From: Diplonema papillatum
Lineage: Eukaryota > Euglenozoa > Diplonemea > Diplonemida > Diplonemidae
Assembly: GCA_030068145.1 (NCBI GenBank)
Contig: JAPJBO010000902.1
Location: forward strand, 1-64,000
Length of the DNA: 64,000 bases
Direction of reading: 5' to 3'
This document shows, one piece after another, positions 10,601 through 19,444 of this stretch (position 1 is its first letter; every line of letters begins with the position of its first letter). The translations under genes were made by a program, and so were the position numbers. Below the pieces are notes generated by a model. That model saw only the letters and a list, made by a program, of their open reading frames with translations. It searched no databases and was not told the origin of the DNA.

Positions 10601-11094
10601 CACCTGCCCCGCTCCCAACGAAAGCCCCAGCACCGGAGCCACAGGTTCAGTCGACACCTGCCCCACTCCCAGAGAAAGCCCCAGCCACGGAGCCACAACA
10701 GGCGCAACAACCAGCACCTGCCCCGAAGGCACTCCCAAAGAAGGCCCCCCCAGCACCGCAGATGCAACCACCACCTGTCCCAGAGAACAAGAAGGAGACG
10801 GGACCAAAGAAAAAGGGAAAGAAGGCACTCCCGACCACGGACTCCCGCTGTCCGATGCCGTGCAACGGGTGCTTCGTGCCCCGTACCACCGGCAAGTGGA
10901 CTTGCGACCGGGAAGGTTGCCAGTTCCACGAGGACATCCTCGACATGCCTGGCAGAAAATACCGCAACGCGGTTAAGCCGGGTCAACAGGCGTGGCACTG
11001 CGTCACCTGCGACAAAGATTTCTGCATGAAGTCTTGTGCTCCTTCCCCCTCCCTGCCCCCCACCCCAGCCCCCGCAACTGTTTCCCCTCCGTAG
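7621..11094 (+). CDS. PIF1-like helicase fused to OTU protease-like domain
   Basis: Frame +1, 1157 codons from the first ATG; the true start lies in the preceding frame. After polyAla come SF1 motifs: Walker A GGPGCGKS (123-130), Walker B GLFIDEMSML, GDFFQLPP (234-241), FWRCQGLTL and YVAVSRVRS. Ala/Pro/Lys-rich repeats follow (about 560-705), then an OTU-like domain from about 711 with PIAGDGACFFSS (candidate Asp and Cys) and LHFDLLLG (candidate His, about 845). A Pro-rich tail with ~16-residue repeats (875-1057) ends in a Cys-rich zinc module (from about 1077). PIF1 plus OTU is a known Helitron/Helentron combination. The role would be DNA unwinding during transposition. Confidence 0.85.
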   Translation: MGSLVFPASAAAATAAAAAASASAPAPKPQLPLADWAESKASLVELQTLNGEEDEEELLYEAMNPNPFQPPSPEPIQGIPEPPPGLDESQQAAFRAIVRAVLVAYPEDQPADAPSPKLVILHGGPGCGKSFLMKSARAAMALREHGKTIAGATTGIAAVNIDGETVSRLCLLYKPELVESDVAALKKLFTGVHGLFIDEMSMLRASELSLVERRLRLATGLQLPFGGIAVILVGDFFQLPPVKGVRLFARAAGGKPHEDRNIGDFALFELGQQHRVDSGAPGAQAHIDRINRMRDPSTCEQAIRELTGSARRLNPGDSWPEDTSLLVASNAEAATATKFLAQKFALEKGFPVACFSVLKDRKKKPGRDEELFFFVPGAPGVVTGNISVAKKVANGTRCHMVALSYECSRDEEPAKSAFENARPGQLVMVPPPKYIIVDVNGKQVPVERSRGSEEPVKKRGKPLRSALHNYKVLPGWAFTFWRCQGLTLRNVVIDLHRRPPALGKITFEAFYVAVSRVRSPENLYLLPEREEGAFDWVAKKTPPLDLIAWLRSRCPGRYPDVPQQKKAAPKRSSAPARKKPAAKLSAAAKRAASDQPAGPPPAKKPAAKLSAKRAGGHHQPAGQKRAKPAEGPAAAAADASSNPAASSSSSARPPPAAKKPAAKHPAAAKRAASSCQPGQKKAKFAEQPPAAASNPAAATSSSAARRPAPESVIKSLLRSLGLTWVPIAGDGACFFSSVALAVGSDVVTVRHRVVEYFRGHRELFRHLRDPDRGTPEGWIANMSTPFAWADDVAICAAADLYNRDMFLFTVGHDGDRVLLPIERTNAGTPAAGPPILLLHTAGLHFDLLLGDFNQDAALFWISAPLYPENNVAVRGPEPQVQLAPAPEPLPTRAPAPEPLPKKAPAPEPLPKKAPTPEPQVQPVPAPETLPKKAPAPEPLPTRAPAPEPKKAPTPEPQPVQPVPPPGTLPKKTPAPEPLPPTRAPAPPEPQVKSPPAPLPTKAPAPEPQVQSTPAPLPEKAPATEPQQAQQPAPAPKALPKKAPPAPQMQPPPVPENKKETGPKKKGKKALPTTDSRCPMPCNGCFVPRTTGKWTCDREGCQFHEDILDMPGRKYRNAVKPGQQAWHCVTCDKDFCMKSCAPSPSLPPTPAPATVSPP
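7638..7695 (+). repeat. GCT/CTG microsatellite at the reading-frame switch
   Basis: A run of about 18 CTG/GCT-type triplets that reads Leu in frame +2 and Ala in frame +1. It lies exactly where the frame of the helicase gene changes, so slippage nearby may have caused the frameshift. Confidence 0.75.
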
Positions 11095-11452
11095 CTTTCC
11101 TTTTTCCTTCCGCCCTCTTTTTTGCTAGCTCATCTCGAACCTTCGGGTTCTGTCGGATGATGTGTCTCGAGACACAATCGGTCGTTTTTCAGCACCCTTC
11201 ACTCTCTCTCTCTCTCCCACTGGCGGAAAACGCGCGTCACGGAAAACGCGCGTCACGGACCTGCAAACGTGATGAAGCACAGCTGCCAAACAACAAAACA
11301 AACTGCAAACCAAACAAACTGCAAACTGCAAAACCAAACAAACTGCAGCATCACGCTGCGGGGCCCATTCGGGTCCTTTCGGATCCATGCGGGTCGTTCG
11401 GGACCCTGTCTCGGGCCACTTTTTTTTAGTACCAACGGAATGAGCAAGAGAA

Positions 11453-11524
11453 TTCTGTACGGGCCCCGCCCCACCCTTCGGGCCCCCTTCGGGGCCCCTC
11501 GGGTGGGGCGGGGCCCGTACAGAA
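11453..11524. repeat. 72-bp GC-rich palindrome with 24-bp perfect arms
   Basis: Arms 11453-11476 and 11501-11524 are exact reverse complements (TTCTGTACGGGCCCCGCCCC and four more bases), with a 24-nt centre that is itself partly self-complementary. It lies 360 bp after the helicase-OTU stop. Helitron 3' ends carry a terminal hairpin, but this one is longer than usual and no CTRR end was recognised. Its right arm overlaps the spliced-leader-like sequence. Confidence 0.85.
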
Positions 11525-11544
11525 ACTGTAGCTTTTAAATCGTT
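11517..11544 (-). other. Spliced-leader-like sequence (28 nt, truncated)
   Basis: On the minus strand this reads AACGATTTAAAAGCTACAGT and then TTCTGTAC. From memory, the diplonemid SL exon begins with these bases and ends TTTATTG, which is absent here; instead the GC-rich palindrome follows. The TTTCTGTAC piece is shared with kinetoplastid SLs. No SL intron follows, so this is not a complete SL RNA gene. It could be a captured fragment, a decayed SL gene, or the SL end of a reverse-transcribed mRNA. Confidence 0.6.
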
Positions 11545-12533
11545 AAGCATTGAGTTCTTTTAAGTACATGAACCACATGGATTAGCATGCACTGCCTCGA
11601 TAGCCAGGTTATCAGATGACGTCGTCACCTGCCATTGCGTCGTCAAGGTCGAGCATTTGTGGCGCTAGCGGGATTTGGCTTTCTTGCGATTCCAAAGACT
11701 GAGTCGGCGAGTACGAGGGCGGGCAGGAGTGCCTGCTTTCCACTTTCGAGGGCATTGGTGTGCCCGTGGTTCCCGGTCGTTTCGGAGAGCTGCTTGCCCT
11801 CGGTACCTTCTTCTTCCTTCGATGCACCCCTGAGTCGGGTGTGGTCGCCTTCGTCTTCTTCCGCTTGCGGCCGGCGATCGGGCCTTCCTTCGGGGTGCCG
11901 AGCACCCTCTTCTTCAGCGCTGGTCGTTCGCTGGTTCCTGGCGTTGGTGGCGGCCTGTTGGTCGCCCGTCCGGTCGTCGCCGTCTCCTTTTTCGTTGCTG
12001 CGAGCGGCGCTCGCGCCGCTCGCTTTCCTACTGGCGTTTCCCGTTGTACGCCTCCCTGGGTGGGTGAGGAGGGCCTCTTCTTCTTGTTGCGTCCGGGGGT
12101 TGACTGGACGTTCGGCTTGTTGGACTGGTGGTGGCCGCGGCTGCAACATGCCGCCGGTCGCCTCTGCGTCAGCGTAGGGAGCCTTTTGCACTCTTGGCAG
12201 GTTCCTCTGCCATGCGTGCGGCAGGCATGATGCCCGCTGCGGCAACACGCCGCCGCCGTCTTGCACTCGCCGCACTTCGTCGTGCTGTGCTCTGTGCACA
12301 CCGCGATCAGCTGCCCATCGTTCGCGTGGTGATGGTGCCGGCAGCACATCTCTACCGTGGGAACGTCCCTTCGGACGAGTGCTCTGCACGCCTCACACTT
12401 CCCTTTGTGATGGGTCGCGCATGTGACGAGTGCCTTCTCTATACCGACACCCGGCATATGCACGGGGTCTGGGTGCAGTTGTGGTGGGGCAGGTTTCCGT
12501 TAAGCAGCGGCTGCCGGCTTATCCCGTGACACC
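11545..12533 (-). mobile_element. Repeat unit carrying a Cys/His-rich gene (long form)
   Basis: Both ends recur at 36,494-36,630. The left end shares ACATGAACCACATGGATTAG, the right end shares AGCAGCGGCTGCC and CCCGTGACACC. Here they are about 950 bp apart and enclose a gene; in the other copy only about 50 bp apart, with the same order and orientation. This looks like an element with a long, gene-bearing form and a short deletion form. Confidence 0.55.
11612..12457 (-). CDS. Cys/His-rich protein with basic tail, unknown function
   Basis: About 281 residues from the ATG at 12457; an in-frame stop lies shortly upstream. The first ~110 residues hold three to four repeats of the pattern C-x2-H-x4-5-C-x2-C followed by CC-x2-HH (for example CATHHKGKCEAC, CTEHSTTKCGEC, CRTHGRGTCQEC), which should bind zinc. 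The rest is Lys/Arg/Pro/Ser/Thr-rich, with KKKRP and GRKRKKTK stretches that look like nuclear localisation and DNA-binding sequence, and an acidic C terminus. I do not recognise the family. It lies inside a repeat present in two forms, so it may be an element protein or a captured host gene. No intron is needed. Confidence 0.6.
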   Translation of the reverse strand: MPGVGIEKALVTCATHHKGKCEACRALVRRDVPTVEMCCRHHHHANDGQLIAVCTEHSTTKCGECKTAAACCRSGHHACRTHGRGTCQECKRLPTLTQRRPAACCSRGHHQSNKPNVQSTPGRNKKKRPSSPTQGGVQRETPVGKRAARAPLAATKKETATTGRATNRPPPTPGTSERPALKKRVLGTPKEGPIAGRKRKKTKATTPDSGVHRRKKKVPRASSSPKRPGTTGTPMPSKVESRHSCPPSYSPTQSLESQESQIPLAPQMLDLDDAMAGDDVI

Positions 12534-12539
12534 TTTTAT

Positions 12540-13737
12540 ATGTACGTTATTGAAAGAGTAGCGTTGGCACTCTTACAGGTTCGTTCCCTCGTAGCTCGCC
12601 GGGAACGGGCACTCCAGTGAAACTGGGTATGTTACCGTTTCAGGTTTGGATTTTGGGAGCATTGCCTCATGTGAATTCTGAGACCAATTTCTCCCACGAA
12701 TGGTGAACCAGCTTTGGTGACCGCTGTTCCGCAGTGGATACATCGGTAATATTATGTTTCCCGACTTGCGGATCGTGCTCGGTCATTTGAAGGGGCGTGG
12801 ACAGTCGACGAGTGGTCTGGTTGAGATGAAGAAGCTCCTCGTTCGGCTGTGGATGTGGTATGACTGGACGTGGTTGTGGTTGCGGATGCGGTTGGAGACG
12901 AGTCGGTGAGGTCGCTGCGCTGGCGCTGAGGTTCCGGTGAGGCTCGTACCTCCAGGTGGTCACCTTCGTCTCGCGCTGGGATAGAGAAGCGAGGACCAGC
13001 GCGCGGGCCGAACACTCGATATCGGGTGCTGACTCTGCGTGGCCACTGTCCTGCTGTCCACCTTCATCTCATGCCGGATGGAATGAACAATCACTCGGCC
13101 TGAGCTAGGCATGGTTTTGCTTCGCGCAGTGCAGCGGAGAGGAAAGGAAGGGGGAAGAAAGAATGGCTTGGTCGAGACCTTTTTAATTCCTTCTTTATTT
13201 TTCCTCTGTTCTTATTCCTTCCTTTCGTCGAAGGAGGGAGGTGCTTACCGGGACCCCAGTCAGGTAGGGGTACAGTACCCTTTCAAGCCGCCCATCCCCC
13301 TTTTTCTTTGCAGGCTTTCTTATCTTCTCCGCTGCAACAACTAACGAAAAAAAAGGAAAAGCGAAAAATAAAAAATAAACTGCTATTGACACGAAGGGTG
13401 AGGAAGTTGTGAACAAGATGCTGTTTGTTTGCCTAGTTCACGAAGAAGGTCGAGTCCGGCCTCAGAAGCTGGAGTTGAAGCAGATTTTTGTCGCACCCGA
13501 AGAAAGACAGGCGCTTCGTTTTGTTTAGAGTGGCAATGTTTGGTAAGGAATACTGGTCAACCACCAAGCTCACCTGCAATACATTGAAAGGCAACCCGCA
13601 AGATTGCTAATACTGAAAAGCGGGTGCTACCAACCATAAGATCGCGCAAATATACCCGTACCGCGGGTGGGACACTCAATTTTACCTTCAGTTTTAGCTC
13701 CAGCTTCTGAGGCCGGACTCCACTGTGTGTTCAGGCC
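12540..13737. other. No convincing gene; foldback and repeat fragments
   Basis: Only short, poorly composed ORFs. A foldback (13,452-13,474 against 13,698-13,720; 23-bp perfect arms containing CAGAAGCTGGAG) encloses a partial minus-strand copy (13,540-13,620) of the dispersed repeat with the TTGATCAGAATTCC end. The arms match the CTCCGGCTTCTGAGGCTGGA repeat found upstream of DRC1. Confidence 0.6.
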
Positions 13738-13905
13738 ATCAGATCAGACACGGGTTCCGCGGGAACTTGAGTAGTCGGGCAGCGAACTAAACATGAAACT
13801 CACCACACAAGAGCAGGGTCAGTTCTGCTCGTGCGCGCACACACAAATTCTGGCTTGCTGCTTGCCCTCGGCCAGCTTCGGGCTTCAGGCTCCAGGCTTC
13901 ACGAC
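13738..13905. repeat. 167-bp dispersed duplication (second copy at 40,372-40,540)
   Basis: Near-identical sequence occurs in the same orientation at 40,372-40,540, including CGGGTTCCGCGGGAACTTGA and CTCCAGGCTTCACGAC. Its middle part (CACACAAGAGCAGGG followed by GTTC and GTGCGCACACA) also recurs at 13,985, 14,390 and 14,790 as the 3' flank of each truncated DRC1 copy. Confidence 0.8.
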
Positions 13906-13919
13906 ATGGACACCGGTGC

Positions 13920-14790
13920 CAGCTTGTCCGTTGTAACGGCACGCGAGAGCGGCTGCCAGAACTCTTTTTTGTTGTATTGCCGAACTAAACATGAAACTCG
14001 CCACACAAGAGCCGGGTAGTTCCGCTCGTGCGCACACACTAATTCTGGCTTGCTGCTTACCCTAGGCATCAGGACATGGTCGTGCGTACCGAGAACCCGT
14101 GCCAGCTTGTCCGTTGCGACGAAAGATCAGCTGGCGCTGCTTGCGACGGTCAGCTGCGGTGGGCGGAAGAGCTCGTCGTTGATCTTGGACTGCATGTATG
14201 TGTTCAAGAGCGCGCAGAGTTCGTCGTTCTGCTGTCGGATGGCGTCGGTTTTGTCGATCAGCTTCGCGCGGTCCTGCAGTACTTCTCCAGCCCGTCTTCC
14301 AGCGCATCCCAGACGCGGTAGTGGCCGTCCGGGATGACGTGCGAGAGACGCTGCCAGAACTATTCGTTGTTATGTTGCGCGAACTAAACATGAAGCTCGC
14401 CACACAAGAGCAGGGTAAGTTCCGCTCGTGCGCACATACAAATTCTGCCTGAGCATCAGTGACATGGTCGTGCGTACCGAGAACCCGTGCCAGCTTTTCC
14501 GTTGCGACGGAAGACCAGCTGACGCTGCTTGCGACGGTCAGCTGAGGTGGAAGAGCTCGTCGTTGATCTTGGACTGCATGTACGTGTTCAAGAGCGCGCG
14601 GAGTTCGTCGTTCTGCTGCTGGATGGCGTCGGTTTCGTCGATCAGCTTCGCGCAGTCCTGCAGCTGCTACAGGTACTTCTCCAGCCCGTCTTCCAGCGCG
14701 CCCCAGACGCGGTAGTGCCCGTCCGGGATGACGTGCAAGAGACGCTGCCAGAACTCCTTTTTGTTGTATTGCGCGAACTACCACTAAACA
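13920..14790 (-). pseudogene. Tandem truncated copies of the DRC1 3' end
   Basis: Two ~280-bp copies (14,108-14,385 and 14,493-14,770) and a shorter internally deleted one (13,920-13,990) repeat the last ~80 codons of DRC1 plus its 3' flank, in the same orientation and downstream of the intact gene. The middle copy has a stop inside the Tyr-Leu-Lys-Gln segment, and frames are broken elsewhere. Each copy is joined to the same CACACAAGAGCAGGG flank, so the unit is [C-terminal coding + 3' flank] repeated outward. Confidence 0.85.
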
Positions 14791-14867
14791 TGAAACTCGC
14801 CCCACAAGAGCAGGGTAAGTTCCGCTCGTGCGCACACACATTCTGGCTTGCTGGGTGCCTTAGGCAT

Positions 14868-14971
14868 CAGGACATAGGCACTGTAGCTCAGGACATGGGC
14901 ACTGTAGCTCAGGACATGGGCACTGTAGCTCAGGACATGGGCACTGTAGCTCAGGACATGGGCACTGTAGC
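14868..14971. repeat. 21-bp tandem repeat, five copies
   Basis: Unit CAGGACATGGGCACTGTAGCT repeated head to tail between the truncated 3' copies and the intact DRC1 stop codon. Confidence 0.9.
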
Positions 14972-15018
14972 TGTAGCCGACCGAGAACCCGTGCCAGCTT
15001 GTCCGTTCTGACGGAAGA

Positions 15019-17658
15019 TCAGCTGGCGCTGCTTGCGACGGTCAGCTGCGGTGGGTGGAAGAGCTCGTCGTTGATCTTGGACTGCATGTATGTGTTCAAG
15101 AGCGCGCGGAGCTCGTCGTTCTGCTGCCGGATGGCGTCGGTTTCGTCGATCAGCTTCGCGCGGTCCTGCAGCTGCTTCAGGTACTTCTCCAGCCCGTCTT
15201 CCAGCGCGCCCCAGACGCGGTAGTGGCCGTCCGGGATGACGTGCGAGAGCCGCTGCCAGAACTCTTTTTCGTCCCGCTGCCGCTTGCGCTTTGCCCGCTC
15301 GAGGAACGTCGACTGCTGGCTCTTCTTCGAAGACGCCGCCGTCGCGCACGCGTTCTGCTGCTCGACGAACGCGGACAGGGCCCTGATGCAGTCCTGCTGG
15401 GACACGAGCACAGGCTCCCCGTCGTCGCCTGCAGGCACCGTGAAGTGTGTCATCATCTTCAAGATGTCGTTTCTGTTCTTGACGCCGAGGGTCGTCCATA
15501 TGGCTTCGAGCTGCAAGGCGTCGAGCTGCTGTTGGTCGGTGTCCGGCTCGGTTTCTTCGAGCATTTGGATCGTCTTCGTGACGCGCGACTCGACCAGGAA
15601 GCCGCACTCCTCTCGCAGCATCTCGAACACCTTCAGCGCGCCTTCCGAGAGCTCCTGGTCGTTCGGCTCCTCCTGGTCCTCAACCGCAGCTTCCTCCGGC
15701 TGTTCGAGCTCATCATCCTGCCAGAATTTCATCTCCGGCGGCTTCCATTCAACGCCCAGTTGTTGTTCGAAGAGCACTCGGTCGGCGTGGAGGCAGTGGT
15801 TCACGAGCTGCATGGCTTCCGCCTCGTTCATGCTCCAGACCTGCTTGTACTTCTCCATGTCGGCGCGCTCGAAGTACTGGAACTTGAGCTGCAGGTCTTT
15901 GTACTGCTCCGTGATCCGCCGGTACGACTCGGTGAGGACGTTGTTCTCCTGCCTGAAGCGCTTGTCGGTGTCGGAGTACTTCGTGATCAGCCCGGACAGC
16001 ACGTCCTGCAGCCGCGCGAGCTTCCGCTTGTGGGTCGCGATCGCCTTGTCGTTCTCCTTGACCCGCTCCGACAGCACTTGCAGGTTGTAGTTCAGCTTCT
16101 CGGCGTTCAGCTGGTACAGGGCACGCATCTCCTCCAGCTGCTGCTCGAGGCCTGTGTGCGGAAGCGGTTGGTTTCTAGAGGGTGTGAACTAGAGCCAAGA
16201 AGAAAGAGGCAGCTGGTGTACAGGGCACGCATCTCCTCCAGCTGCTGCTCGAGGGTGAGACTCTTTCCACCCCCGGCCGAGGGTTTTACCCCCGGGTTAA
16301 AAAGAGATTTCCCGGGGGTAGAAAGAGATTTCGCCGGGTGTGGAAAGAGATTTTCCGGGGGTGGAAAGAGATTCTGGGGTGGAAAGAGATTTTCCGGGGG
16401 TGGAAAGAGATTCTGGGGTGGAAAGAGATTTTCCGGGGGTGGAAACCTCGGCCGGGGGTGGAAAGAGTATCACCTGCTCGAGGCCTGTGAGCGGAAGCGG
16501 TTGGTTTTAGAGGGTGTGAACTAGACAAGAAGAAAGAGGCAGCTGGTACACAGGGCACGCATTTGTTGGTGCCCGGTTGATCGTTTTCCCCTTGTATTTA
16601 CCCTGTGTATATTCAGGTAACGAATTCTGATCAACCACCAAAACACGCTGCCTACGTCTTTTTAGCCTGCACAATACATTGAAGGGCAACCCGCAAGATT
16701 GTTAGTACTAAAAAGTGTCCCCGTGGGCACCTCGACGTGAGAATGTATACCAAACACACCCACGCGCACATTGGACCTTGACGCCATAAGCATAATCCCA
16801 CACCCACGCACACATACACACGCACATACCTTGGATTTCAGTCTGCAGCTGGCACTTGAGCTTGTTGTAGTATTCACCGTACGTCTCGTGGATCTCGTGC
16901 AGCCGCTGCTGCCACTCTTCGACTTTTTCCTGCCGCTTGCGCATGTTTTGGTCCTCGACGTTGCGCCGGCGGTCCGTCATCGTGTCGATCTCGCCTTGCT
17001 GCGACTCCAACAGCTCCTTCCGCTCGTTGAGAAACGCGGCTTCGATGGCTTCGAGCTCGTCGGAGTAGAGGTTGACCACGTCTTTGGTCCGCTTGTGCAT
17101 CGTCGCGATGAGCTGGTCGATGGCCGAAGCTTGGCTCTTCAGCGCCCGGACGTACTCCTCGTCCTTGTTCTTCAGCTCCTCCTTGAGGTCGGAGATCAGC
17201 CGGTCCTTCGATTCGATAATTTTGCCGCACGCTTCTTTTTGCTTGTTGATGGCCTCGAGGAGGTCCTGGGGCACGGTTTTCTGGAACAGGCTGTTCCACT
17301 TCATCAGCACGGAGGAGTCGCGCCTGCCAGAGGCGGCGGCCTCGTCGGCTTTGTTTTGCAGGCGTTCGCGCAGCCGGTGCTCTTCCTGCGAGCGGCGCGT
17401 GCTCTCGTGCTGGTCGGCCTGCACGCGGAACAGGGTCACTTCCTCCTCGGACCGCGTTTTGAGGGCTTCGATGTTCTTCCGGCTGCGCCGGATCTGCTCT
17501 TCGCCGGCGCCGACCTTCGGCTCGCCCTCCCGCACGACGCCTCCCTCTTCGGACCCGGCCTTCTTCGCGGCCAGCGTCGCGTCGAGCTTCGCCCGCCGCT
17601 GCTCGATGCGCTGCTTCGCACTCAGCGTCGACGCATCCGCGCTGTTCGGACGCTCCAT
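15019..17658 (-). CDS. DRC1: Dynein regulatory complex subunit 1 (two exons)
   Basis: Exons 17658-16830 and 16151-15019 join in phase 1 across a 678-bp GT-AG intron (donor GTATGTGCG, acceptor CGCACACAG), giving about 653 residues. The product is nearly all coiled coil. It matches DRC1/CCDC164 through the junction EIQ-GLEQQLEEMRALYQLN, the block KRKLARLQDVL, WSMNEAEAMQLV and the C terminus LLNTYMQSKINDELFHPPQ. DRC1 anchors the nexin-dynein regulatory complex on doublet microtubules and is needed for a motile flagellum. ATG 17658 starts MERPNSADAS, shared with a truncated upstream copy. Both ends of this gene are duplicated outside it. The intron holds a minisatellite and a dispersed repeat. 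Confidence 0.93.
16112..16560. repeat. Intronic duplication and 20-22-bp array in DRC1
   Basis: The start of exon 2 and its acceptor are repeated inside the intron (16,215-16,255; 16,473-16,560), carrying GCTGCTCGAGG and GCGGAAGCGGTTGGTTT. Between them lies an array (16,258-16,470) with units such as GGGTGGAAAGAGATTTTCCG. This is an intron-internal duplication of a splice-acceptor region. Confidence 0.8.
16570..16715 (-). repeat. Dispersed repeat family A, copy in DRC1 intron
   Basis: Shares TTAGTACTAACAATCTTGCG, TTCAATGTATTGTGCAGGCT and TTTTGGTGGTTGATCAGAAT with copies at about 13,540-13,620 (-), 24,118-24,290 (+), 26,935-27,015 (-, partial), 31,030-31,195 (+), 31,385-31,560 (+) and 53,628-53,790 (+). 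The copies are 80-175 bp, without coding capacity. Confidence 0.85.
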
Positions 17659-17892
17659 CTTCTTTTTCTCTATCTATTTCTACTCCGCGGAGGGGAGAAA
17701 GACGGGGGTCTTGCGGGTGATCGCTTCTCTATCCCCTCTCCTTCTCTCCGCAGTGGGCCGCGGTCAAAGCTGCCTTTCGGCGTACTTTTTCTTTTTGTGT
17801 GTCTTTTTTCCGCCTTTTCAGGGGGTTGTTTTGTGTTTGCGTGGAAGACGAGTCGCATGCGATGAAGCTTGCTGCATGGCACACGCCTTTAT

Positions 17893-18180
17893 AGCTCCGG
17901 CTTCTGAGGCTGGACTTCACTGTGTCCCCTTCTTTAAAGGGTTAAAGTTCGCTTCAGATTCCAGGGTTTGGAGTGGTTACTTAGCTCACCGGCTTCTGAA
18001 GCTGGACTTCACTGTGTCCCCTTCTTTAAAGGGTTAAAGTTCGCTTCAGATTCCAGGGTTTGGAGTGGTTACTTAGCTCACCGGCTTCTGAGGCTGGACT
18101 TCACTGTGTCCCCTTCTTTAAAGGGTTAAAGTTCGCTTCAGATTCCAGGGTTTGGAGTGGTTACTTAGCTCACCAGCTTC
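17893..18180. repeat. 93-bp tandem repeat, three copies plus a stub
   Basis: Units begin GGCTTCTGAGGCTGGACTTC and end in TTACTTAGCTCAC. The array fills the junction between the intact DRC1 upstream region and the truncated 5' copy; the last unit breaks into DRC1 sequence at GGCT, a short homology between the two. Confidence 0.9.
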
Positions 18181-18182
18181 TG

Positions 18183-18760
18183 AGGCTTTGTTTTGCAGGC
18201 GTTCGCGCAGCCGGTGCTCTTCCTGCGAGCGGCGCGTGCTCTCGTGCTGGTCGGCCTGCATGCGGAACAGGGTCACTTCCTCCTCGGACCGCGTTTTGAG
18301 GGCTTCGATGTTCTTCCGGCTGCGCCGGATCTGCTCTTCGCCGGCACCGACCTTCGGCTCGCCCTCCCGCACGACGCCTCCCTCTTCGGACCCGGCCTTC
18401 TTCGCGGCCAGCGTCGCGTCGAGCTTCGCCCGCCGCTGCTCGATGCGCTGCTTCGCACTCAGCGTCGACGCATCCGCGCTGTTCGGACGCTCCATCTTCT
18501 TCTTCTCTCTATCTATCTCTACTCCGCGGAGGGGAGAAAGACGAGGGTCTTGCGGATAATCGCTTCTCTATCCCCTCTCCTTCTCTCCGCAGTGGGCCGC
18601 GGTCAAAGCTGCCTTTCGGCGTCCTTTTCTTATCTTTTTGCTTGTCTTTCCCCCGCATTTTTCGAGATTGGCTTCGGTCTGTGGGGGAGCCGAGATGCAC
18701 ACGAAGAAGCAGATGACACACGCCTTTGATCTCTAGCTCCAGCTTCTGAGGCTGGGTCCT
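18183..18760 (-). pseudogene. Truncated DRC1 5' copy with upstream region
   Basis: Positions 18,183-18,495 encode the first ~102 residues of DRC1 (MERPNSADAS to ERLQNK) almost unchanged, then run into the 93-bp array and stop. About 130 bp of 5' leader upstream of the ATG and further flank to about 18,760 are duplicated as well. It lies upstream of the intact gene in the same orientation. A short peptide of about 125 residues could still be made, but all flagellar interaction regions are missing. Confidence 0.88.
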
Positions 18761-19440
18761 TCCAACAGTGAAAGTTCAAAAAAGTTTTGTTTTTTTGTTC
18801 CCCTGTTTTCGGTCTTGAGCCGCACGCCAGCAAAAGCTTGCAGAATTACAGTCTCACTGCGGGAATGCTGCTGCGCAGTCGTCAAGCCACCCAAGAACCA
18901 GGGGGTTGGGGGGGGGGTGTCGTTGGACGGGAAGAAACCCCCTCCCTTCCCCCTGTGACCTTGTCCAGACAACATTATTTCCATAAGTCCCCTGGACGGA
19001 TTTTCATCTTGCCCGTCAGCGAACACAAGGCGCAGGCAGACCAGTAAGCAGAATTCCTGTTGACGGGACAGCATGTACTGCATTCACCATGAAGATATGC
19101 CTACACGCACGCACGCGGCGCTGTGGTCGGCGCAGGCTGGAACAGTACTGCGTAAGCAGCAAACGGAATGGAAGCTCGGGATTTCTTGTGTCTTTCAGGC
19201 GACAAGCTGGCCAGGCAACCGAACCTGTGTTCAACGCCAAGACTACTTTGAGGAAGGAAGAACTCGCAGCGGCTTGGGGAGGAGGAGGGATATGTGGCCG
19301 AACGTTGGTCGTCGGCACGAAGGCAAGCAAGCTAGTGGGAGCGGGCGGAGGGCGGGCGGGGTACGCTTTTCACGAGTCCGCTGAACGGCTGAGAGTGGCA
19401 GTGACCGGCAAACCGCCACCACCACTGCGGGCAGTGGGCT
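18761..19440. other. No gene recognised
   Basis: Only short ORFs of repeat-like composition. There is a G10 run near 18,911. No domain, splice-defined exon or RNA was recognised. Confidence 0.5.
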
Positions 19441-19444
19441 GGCC

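Noticed and set aside
9829..10998. 389-codon minus ORF over the OTU and Pro-rich tail
   Set aside because: Antisense of a repetitive Pro/Ala/Glu coding region; composition is Arg/Trp/Leu periodic.
13111..13416. Short ORFs on both strands near 13.2 kb
   Set aside because: Phe/Ser/Leu-rich translations of T-rich sequence with no conserved feature.
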